In this document: piece after piece, positions 5,897-10,679 of the stretch | How positions within the stretch are numbered: position 1 is the first letter of the stretch | Layout: each line of letters starts with the position of its first letter | Source: Aquabacter sp. | GTDB taxonomy: Bacteria > Pseudomonadota > Alphaproteobacteria > Rhizobiales > Xanthobacteraceae | NCBI GenBank assembly: GCA_030147645.1 | Contig: JASBUY010000285.1 | Span: forward strand, 1 to 10,679 | DNA: 10,679 nt | Direction: 5' to 3' | Program-made: the position numbers and the translations under genes | The notes under the pieces: generated by a model | The model's database searches: none | Seen by the model: only the letters and a program-made list of their open reading frames with translations | Told to the model about the DNA's origin: nothing

Positions 5897-7219
5897 ATGT
5901 CGAAATCTGGTTTCGTTCCCCAAGTGGTGGCGGGCGCCGGCGCCTCGGGGCTCAAGAGCTTCGCCACCGGACGGGATGTCGCCATCCAGATGCGGCCGGA
6001 CCAGCCCGTCTACTGCTTCCGCCCCTCCGTGCTGGCGGCAGACGCGCGGGCTTTCACGGCGCTCTTCCCGGGGAAGACCGCCTATGCGGTGAAGACCAAT
6101 GGCGACCCGCTGGTTCTGAAAACCCTCGCGGATCTCGGCATGTCGGTGTTCGACGTCGCGAGCCCGGCGGAATTCGCCGCCTCCCGCGCCGTCGCTCCGC
6201 GCAGCGAACTGCTCTACATGCACCCCGTGAAGGCGCAGTCCGACATTCGGCTTGCGCTTGAGACCTATGGCATCCGCGTCCTGTCCGTGGACCATGAGGA
6301 CGAAGTGGCGAAGATCCTGCGCATCGTGAACGCGCAGGACCTCGATCCCGAAGATTTCACGCTGTTCGTGCGCATCGCTTCCAAAGGCGAGGCGGCCTAC
6401 GAATTGTCGAAGAAGTTCGGCGCTGCCCCGGCGCATGCGGCGGAACTGCTTCAGCGCATCCACAATATCGGTTTCAAGTGTGGCATCGCCTTCCATGTGG
6501 GAAGCCAGGTGGAAGATGCCGGGACGTTCGAGCGCGCCGTCGCCACCGCCGCGGAAGTGCGCGACGCCGCCAAGGTTCCGATCGTGGAACTGGATGTGGG
6601 CGGGGGCTTTCCCGCGATCTACGGCACCGACCCGCGCCACCGCAAGGCCGCCATGCCGCCGCTGCCGGATCTCATGCGCAGCCTCATGGAAGCGGTCGAG
6701 CGCCATGGCTTTGCCGGCACGCCGCTGGTGGCGGAACCTGGCCGTGTGATCGTGGCGCGGGCCTTCTCTGTGGTCGCGCGCGTTCTGCTGAAGAAGGGCC
6801 AGCGCCTCTATATCAACGATGGCATCTGGTCCTCGCTGTCCGACAGCTGGACCGGCAAGCTCCTACTGCCCGCGCTCCATATTCCGGACCCGGCGCGCCG
6901 CCGCCGCTCCGGCGATCCAAGCAAGCTGATGCCCTTCCGCATCTATGGCGCGACCTGCGACAGCGTCGATGTGCTCTCGCGCCCCTTCTATCTCCCGGAA
7001 ACGGTCGATACCGGGGACTGGATCGAGATCGGGCATATCGGCGCTTATTCGCTGGCGCTGCGCACTCACTTCAACGGCTTCTATCCCGACACCTTCGTCG
7101 AGGTGGAGCAGCCGTTCGAGGCCCCGGAAGCGCCCGGCGTCGCGTCGGAACATGACGGCGCGCGCGCCGAAATCGGCACCCGCGCCGAACCGCACGAGGC
7201 CGCGGTTCCTGCCAAATGA
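5897..7219 (+). CDS. Ornithine/lysine decarboxylase, fold III PLP enzyme
   Basis: This 440-residue enzyme belongs to the alanine-racemase-fold decarboxylases (ODC/DAPDC/ADC). It would remove the carboxyl group of ornithine to give putrescine, or of lysine to give cadaverine. Key residues seen are PLP lysine Lys66 in AYAVKTN, His200 in FHVGSQ, the phosphate-binding DVGGGFPAIYG (233-243), Glu280 in EPGR, and Cys354-Asp355 in GATCDSVD, the dimer-interface pair that places substrate in ODC. FNGFYP (392-397) is also ODC-like. Diaminopimelate decarboxylase is less likely, since its EPGR/CES pattern is replaced here by CDS. The chain exceeds the usual bacterial ODC length of about 380 by an N-terminal segment of about 30 residues and a Glu/Ala/Pro-rich tail after about 405 that looks disordered. 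The ribosome site is weak (GAAAG at 5885-5889). It lies near, and divergent from, genes for putrescine breakdown. Confidence 0.85.
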   Translation: MSKSGFVPQVVAGAGASGLKSFATGRDVAIQMRPDQPVYCFRPSVLAADARAFTALFPGKTAYAVKTNGDPLVLKTLADLGMSVFDVASPAEFAASRAVAPRSELLYMHPVKAQSDIRLALETYGIRVLSVDHEDEVAKILRIVNAQDLDPEDFTLFVRIASKGEAAYELSKKFGAAPAHAAELLQRIHNIGFKCGIAFHVGSQVEDAGTFERAVATAAEVRDAAKVPIVELDVGGGFPAIYGTDPRHRKAAMPPLPDLMRSLMEAVERHGFAGTPLVAEPGRVIVARAFSVVARVLLKKGQRLYINDGIWSSLSDSWTGKLLLPALHIPDPARRRRSGDPSKLMPFRIYGATCDSVDVLSRPFYLPETVDTGDWIEIGHIGAYSLALRTHFNGFYPDTFVEVEQPFEAPEAPGVASEHDGARAEIGTRAEPHEAAVPAK

Positions 7220-7238
7220 CGTCGAGGCATTCGGGGAA

Positions 7239-7259
7239 GGACGCCGCGACGCGGCGTCC
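7239..7259. terminator. Hairpin between convergent decarboxylase and msrP genes
   Basis: A perfect 9-bp stem (7239-7247 and 7251-7259, loop GAC) fills the 43-bp gap between two convergent stop codons. It lacks a T-tract on either strand but is well placed to end both transcripts. Confidence 0.65.
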
Positions 7260-7262
7260 GTC

Positions 7263-8222
<960 letters not shown>

Positions 8223-8303
8223 GGATCGCTGAGTCCTGGAGGATTTGCGGCGCAGGATCAGCGCGTACGGCCGAACGGGCAATTCAAACGGGCGTGTAGC
8301 GGC

Positions 8304-8831
8304 TCAACGTTTTTGTGAGGGCACGAGCGTCAGCGTGACACCGGCCAGCGAAATGGAGAGGCCGCTATCGGCCGACACGCTCATGGGCTGAAGCGAAATG
8401 CCACGGCTCGCATCCTTGGCCACCAGCATGTTGGCGGAAAAGCCGGGTCCGAGAGCGACGCCCGTCGAGACGCCGACATATTGGCCGGCCAGAGCCTCCG
8501 GACCGATCCGGTCGGAGGTCGACAGCACCATCCAGAGCATGGAGCCTTGGTCGGACACACCGAAATCCAGCCCCGCGCGCTCCAGCGTGCCCACATAGGC
8601 AAACTGGCCCATCTCCGCGGCCGGGCGATACTCGCAGGTCACGGCCCGGGAGGAGCCGAACCCATAAGCCACGGCGGCGGCGCCCCGGCATTCCAGGAGG
8701 CCCGCTTGGACAGTGGGGGTCTTGGTCGTGGAAGCCTCCTGCGCCCCGGCCGCGGCCGGAGCGCAGGCGACGAGAAGGACCGCACCACGCCATGCGGCAT
8801 GCCGCACGGCGCGAAAGCGCGCAAAGATCAC
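8304..8831 (-). CDS. DUF992 family exported protein, divergent third copy
   Basis: This 175-residue protein keeps the DUF992 frame: VQAGLLECRG (41-50), SSRAVTCEY (60-68), GLDFG, SMLWMVLST, LAGQYVGVSTGVALGPGFSANMLV (114-137) and ISLQPMSVS (145-153). The two conserved cysteines are Cys48 and Cys66. It is clearly further from the other two copies than they are from each other: the SVRE motif and the GGSK motif are lost (AKDAS in place of GGSK). The start is a GTG at 8831 overlapping the previous stop as GTGA, so translation is coupled to the second copy. The N terminus is long and arginine-rich, then a hydrophobic run. It can be cleaved after AGA (residue 30), but LVAC at 20-23 also fits a lipobox, so it might be a lipoprotein. 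Function unknown. Confidence 0.87.
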   Translation of the reverse strand: MIFARFRAVRHAAWRGAVLLVACAPAAAGAQEASTTKTPTVQAGLLECRGAAAVAYGFGSSRAVTCEYRPAAEMGQFAYVGTLERAGLDFGVSDQGSMLWMVLSTSDRIGPEALAGQYVGVSTGVALGPGFSANMLVAKDASRGISLQPMSVSADSGLSISLAGVTLTLVPSQKR

Positions 8832-9346
8832 TTCGTGACCTTCGCCTTGGACTTGCTCTTGGCCGGCGCGACCGGGGTCAGCGTCAGGTCGGAGATGCCG
8901 GCAGCCACGTTGAGGCCGGTGGAGCCCTGCACGGAGACGGGCTGCAGAGCGATGGTGCTCTTGGAGCCGCCGAGCAGCACGTTGGCGCCGCCGCCGATGC
9001 CGATGGCCGCATCCGCGGACACGCCGGCATAATTGCCGCTGAGGTCGGTCGCGGCCGCAGAGCTGGTGGGCGCGAACACTGTCCAGCCGAGCACGCCGGC
9101 GCCGCCGACACCGATGTCCACGCCGAGGCGACGGGCGGTGCCCTTATAGCTGGCGACCACCGTGTTGCTGGAGCCCTGCAGGAAATCGCAGGTCATTTCG
9201 CGCACGGAGCCGAGCACAAGGCCCACATAGGGAGCCACGTTGCAGCGCAGCACGCCGACCTGCACCTTCGGCGCGGTCTGGGCGGCAGCGGGAAGAGCGA
9301 AGGCGGCAGAAGCGGCGAGGGCCGCGAGAGCAACTTTGATGCGCAT
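8828..9346 (-). CDS. DUF992 family exported protein, second copy with Lys-rich tail
   Basis: This is a 172-residue envelope protein of unknown function. It has a signal peptide (1-22, cleavage near AAA-QTA) followed by the DUF992 domain: VQVGVLRCN (28-36, Cys35), LGSVREMTC (45-53, Cys53), GVDIGVGGAGVLGWTVFAPT (75-94), NYAGVSADAAIGIGGGAN (105-122), GGSKSTIALQPVSVQG (126-141) and ISDLTLT (151-157). It ends in a lysine-rich tail (about 163-172) that the first copy lacks. The ATG at 9346 has GAGAG about seven bases upstream. The T-tract of the terminator behind the first copy lies only 12 nt from this start, so there is almost no leader of its own, and it probably depends on read-through or on a promoter inside the first copy. 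It is coupled to the third copy by a GTGA overlap. Confidence 0.92.
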   Translation of the reverse strand: MRIKVALAALAASAAFALPAAAQTAPKVQVGVLRCNVAPYVGLVLGSVREMTCDFLQGSSNTVVASYKGTARRLGVDIGVGGAGVLGWTVFAPTSSAAATDLSGNYAGVSADAAIGIGGGANVLLGGSKSTIALQPVSVQGSTGLNVAAGISDLTLTPVAPAKSKSKAKVTK

Positions 9347-9358
9347 GGTGGTCTCTCG

Positions 9359-9389
9359 AAAAAAGGGCCGGAACCCGATGTTCCGGCCC
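9359..9389 (-). terminator. Strong intrinsic terminator inside the DUF992 array
   Basis: On the minus strand a perfect 10-bp GC-rich stem (arms 9389-9380 and 9374-9365, 5-nt loop) is followed directly by six T residues (9364-9359). It starts eight bases after the stop of the first DUF992 gene and ends 12 bases before the ATG of the second, so it sits as an attenuator between two tandem paralogs. Confidence 0.9.
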
Positions 9390-9397
9390 GAAAGGGA

Positions 9398-9880
9398 TCA
9401 GCGCAGCGTGAGGTCGGCGACGCCGAGCGCGAGGTTCACGCCGGTTTCGCCCTGCACGGACAGGGGCTGGAGGGCAATGGTGTTCTTGGAGCCGCCCACC
9501 AGCGCATTGGCGCCGAGGCCGACGCCGATGGCCGCACCGGCCGACACGCCGGCATAGGCGCCGCGCAGGTCGCCAGGATTGACGTTGCGGGTCGGAGCCA
9601 GCACGGTCCACATCATCACGCCCGCGCCGTTCATGCCGATATCCAGGCCGAAGCGGCGGATGGTGGCCTGATACGTACCGGCGGCAGTGCCGCGGGTCGC
9701 GGGCTTCAGGGTGCAGGAGGCTTCACGAACCGAACCGATAATGAAGGCGACATTCGGCTTCATGTTGCAGACCAGCGTGCCGACCTGCACCCGGGTCTGG
9801 GCGGAGGCGGGCAGGGCGCCAGCGACGAGCGTCGAGGCGGCGAGGGCGGCGGCAATACCGGCTTTGGCCAGGGACTTCAT
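9398..9880 (-). CDS. DUF992 family exported protein, first copy
   Basis: This 160-residue protein of unknown function is the first of three tandem DUF992 genes. It has a signal peptide (1-27, cleavage after ASA), then VQVGTLVCN (31-39, Cys38), GSVREASC (49-56, Cys56), GLDIGMNGAGVMMWTVLAPT (78-97), YAGVSAGAAIGVGLGAN (109-125), GGSKNTIALQPLSVQG (129-144) and VADLTL to the end. The paired cysteines could form one disulfide. The C-terminal two thirds, with alternating hydrophobic and glycine residues, look like a small beta structure. The ATG at 9880 has GGAGG seven bases upstream, which excludes the 30-residue longer reading. An EcfG-type promoter match lies about 120 bp upstream and a strong terminator right behind, so a monocistronic stress-induced message is expected. 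Confidence 0.93.
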   Translation of the reverse strand: MKSLAKAGIAAALAASTLVAGALPASAQTRVQVGTLVCNMKPNVAFIIGSVREASCTLKPATRGTAAGTYQATIRRFGLDIGMNGAGVMMWTVLAPTRNVNPGDLRGAYAGVSAGAAIGVGLGANALVGGSKNTIALQPLSVQGETGVNLALGVADLTLR

Positions 9881-9997
9881 GGTGTATCCTCCAAAGGGTC
9901 GCGTTAGGTATGCGGACAGCTCGCCCCGAGCAAGCCGGACAGAGCTATCAAGTGTGCCGACCGCCGCCAAGCCTTAGCTTGTGACGGGCGTTCCGCC

Positions 9998-10022
9998 AAC
10001 GCTCTTTCAGGCCGCAGGTTCC
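9998..10022 (-). promoter_or_regulatory. EcfG-type promoter candidate for the DUF992 array
   Basis: On the minus strand GGAAC (10022-10018), a 16-nt spacer and CGTT (10001-9998) match the EcfG consensus with the same spacer length as the box ahead of the DUF1236 gene. Transcription would begin near 9990, leaving a leader of about 110 nt. The -35 box overlaps the loop of the hairpin at 10010-10030, so part of the match may be incidental. Confidence 0.55.
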
Positions 10023-10030
10023 CTGCGGCC
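10010..10030. terminator. Hairpin downstream of the aspartate aminotransferase gene
   Basis: A perfect 9-bp stem (10010-10018 and 10022-10030, 3-nt loop) lies 52 bases past the aminotransferase stop. There is no T-tract on the minus strand, so it may be a weak or Rho-assisted terminator. A second, shorter inverted repeat (TTGCGC at 10056-10061 and GCGCAA at 10073-10078) sits between it and the stop codon. Confidence 0.45.
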
Positions 10031-10082
10031 GCACTTTTGGTGTCATATATGCCGCTTGCGCAGCATGATTCAGCGCAAAAGC

Positions 10083-10679
10083 TCAGCGCAGCGCGCCGCA
10101 GAAGCGCTGAATCCGGGTGCAGGCATCCTCAAGCTCCTCGGTCGAGGTGGCATAAGAGATGCGGAAAGCCGGGCTGAGGCCAAACGCGGTGCCATGCACC
10201 ACCGCGACGCCCTCGCTGTCGAGAAGTTCGGTCGCGAAGTCCTCGTCGGTGGCGATGGTCTTGCCCGAGGGCGCCACCTTCCCGATGGTCCCCGCGCAGG
10301 ACGGGAACACATAGAAGGCGCCTTCCGGCTTCGGGCAGGTGAGACCGTTCGCCTGGTTCAGCATGGAGACGACGAGGTCGCGGCGGCCCTTGAACACCGC
10401 ATTGTTGCGCGGGATGAAGTCCTGCGGTCCGTTCAGCGCCTCGACCGCCGCCCATTGGGCGATGGAGGAGGGGTTGGAGGTGGACTGGGACTGGAGCGTT
10501 CCCATGGCCTTGATCAGCGCCTCGGGCCCCGCCGCATAGCCAATGCGCCAGCCGGTCATGCAATAGGCCTTGGACACGCCGTTCATGGTCAGCGTGCGGT
10601 CATAGAGGCTCGGCTCGACCTGGGCCGGCGTCGCGAACTTGAAGTCGTCATAGACGAGGTGCTCGTACATGTCGTCGGT
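10083..10679 (-). CDS. Aspartate aminotransferase (class I/II, AatA type), C-terminal part
   Basis: The C-terminal 198 residues of a fold-I PLP aminotransferase are present; the gene continues past the window edge, so about half of the usual 400-residue chain is missing here. The PLP lysine is seen in NGVSKAYCMTGWRIGYAAGP, the signature of the 1-gamma (AatA) aspartate aminotransferases typical of rhizobia and thermophiles. The GAFYVFPS block and the substrate-carboxylate arginine in FRISYATS near the C terminus are also present. It interconverts aspartate plus 2-oxoglutarate with oxaloacetate plus glutamate; some members also accept prephenate. There is no sign of breakage. It lies upstream of the DUF992 array on the same strand but is separated by about 200 bp with its own hairpin and a candidate promoter. 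Confidence 0.93.
   Translation of the reverse strand, partial: TDDMYEHLVYDDFKFATPAQVEPSLYDRTLTMNGVSKAYCMTGWRIGYAAGPEALIKAMGTLQSQSTSNPSSIAQWAAVEALNGPQDFIPRNNAVFKGRRDLVVSMLNQANGLTCPKPEGAFYVFPSCAGTIGKVAPSGKTIATDEDFATELLDSEGVAVVHGTAFGLSPAFRISYATSTEELEDACTRIQRFCGALR

Noticed and set aside
5684..6706. Minus-strand open frame (340 codons) opposite the decarboxylase
   Set aside because: It has no recognisable domain and is antisense to an intact PLP enzyme with all catalytic motifs.
8223..8282. Longer msrP start at the TTG at 8282
   Set aside because: It would put 20 basic residues ahead of a standard MsrP Tat leader. The ATG at 8222 matches the family N terminus.
9380..9384. GGAAC in the terminator between DUF992 copies as a third EcfG box
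   Set aside because: No CGTT follows at 16-17 nt on the minus strand, and the bases belong to a perfect terminator stem.
8792..9907. Plus-strand open frame (371 codons) across the DUF992 genes
   Set aside because: It is antisense to three genes with signal peptides, ribosome sites and shared motifs. Its apparent internal repeats only reflect the paralogy on the other strand.

Overview
The window is GC-rich chromosomal DNA that looks like a member of the Hyphomicrobiales (Rhizobiales), possibly Xanthobacteraceae or a relative. This placement is inferred from gene content and was not computed. The pointers are three tandem DUF992 genes, a DUF1236/glycine-zipper protein, a rhizobial-type AatA aspartate aminotransferase, an MsrP with a typical alphaproteobacterial N terminus, and promoters matching the alphaproteobacterial EcfG consensus. 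I see no mobile element, tRNA, rRNA or CRISPR array.

Layout. (1) 136-732 (+) is a small glutathione S-transferase-like protein. A perfect 12-bp hairpin separates it from a convergent exported glycine-zipper/DUF1236 protein (781-1167, -), which has an EcfG-type promoter match 34 bp upstream of its start. (2) 1431-4361 (-) is a two-gene operon for polyamine catabolism: a PuuC/KauB-like aldehyde dehydrogenase followed by a SpuC-like putrescine:pyruvate aminotransferase, closed by a strong intrinsic terminator. (3) 4521-5662 (-) is a translationally coupled pair: an unrecognised exported four-cysteine protein, then a secreted RNase T2. (4) 5897-7219 (+), divergent from that pair, is a fold-III PLP ornithine/lysine decarboxylase. 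(5) 7263-8222 (-), convergent with it, is the Tat-exported molybdoenzyme MsrP (methionine sulfoxide reductase), with no msrQ beside it. (6) 8304-9880 (-) is an array of three divergent DUF992 exported proteins. The first has an EcfG-type promoter and its own terminator. The second starts 12 nt after that terminator's T-tract. The third overlaps the second by GTGA. (7) 10083-10679 (-) is the C-terminal part of an aspartate aminotransferase that runs off the window.

How it fits together. The decarboxylase can make putrescine (or cadaverine), and the aminotransferase/dehydrogenase pair can turn putrescine into 4-aminobutanal and then GABA, so both directions of putrescine metabolism sit within 6 kb. 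The exported genes (DUF1236, RNase T2 and its partner, MsrP, three DUF992) point to an envelope and stress-maintenance neighbourhood. The two EcfG-like promoters, both with a 16-nt spacer, suggest that part of it belongs to the general stress response. The main unknowns are the DUF992 array with its internal terminator and the exported protein coupled to RNase T2.
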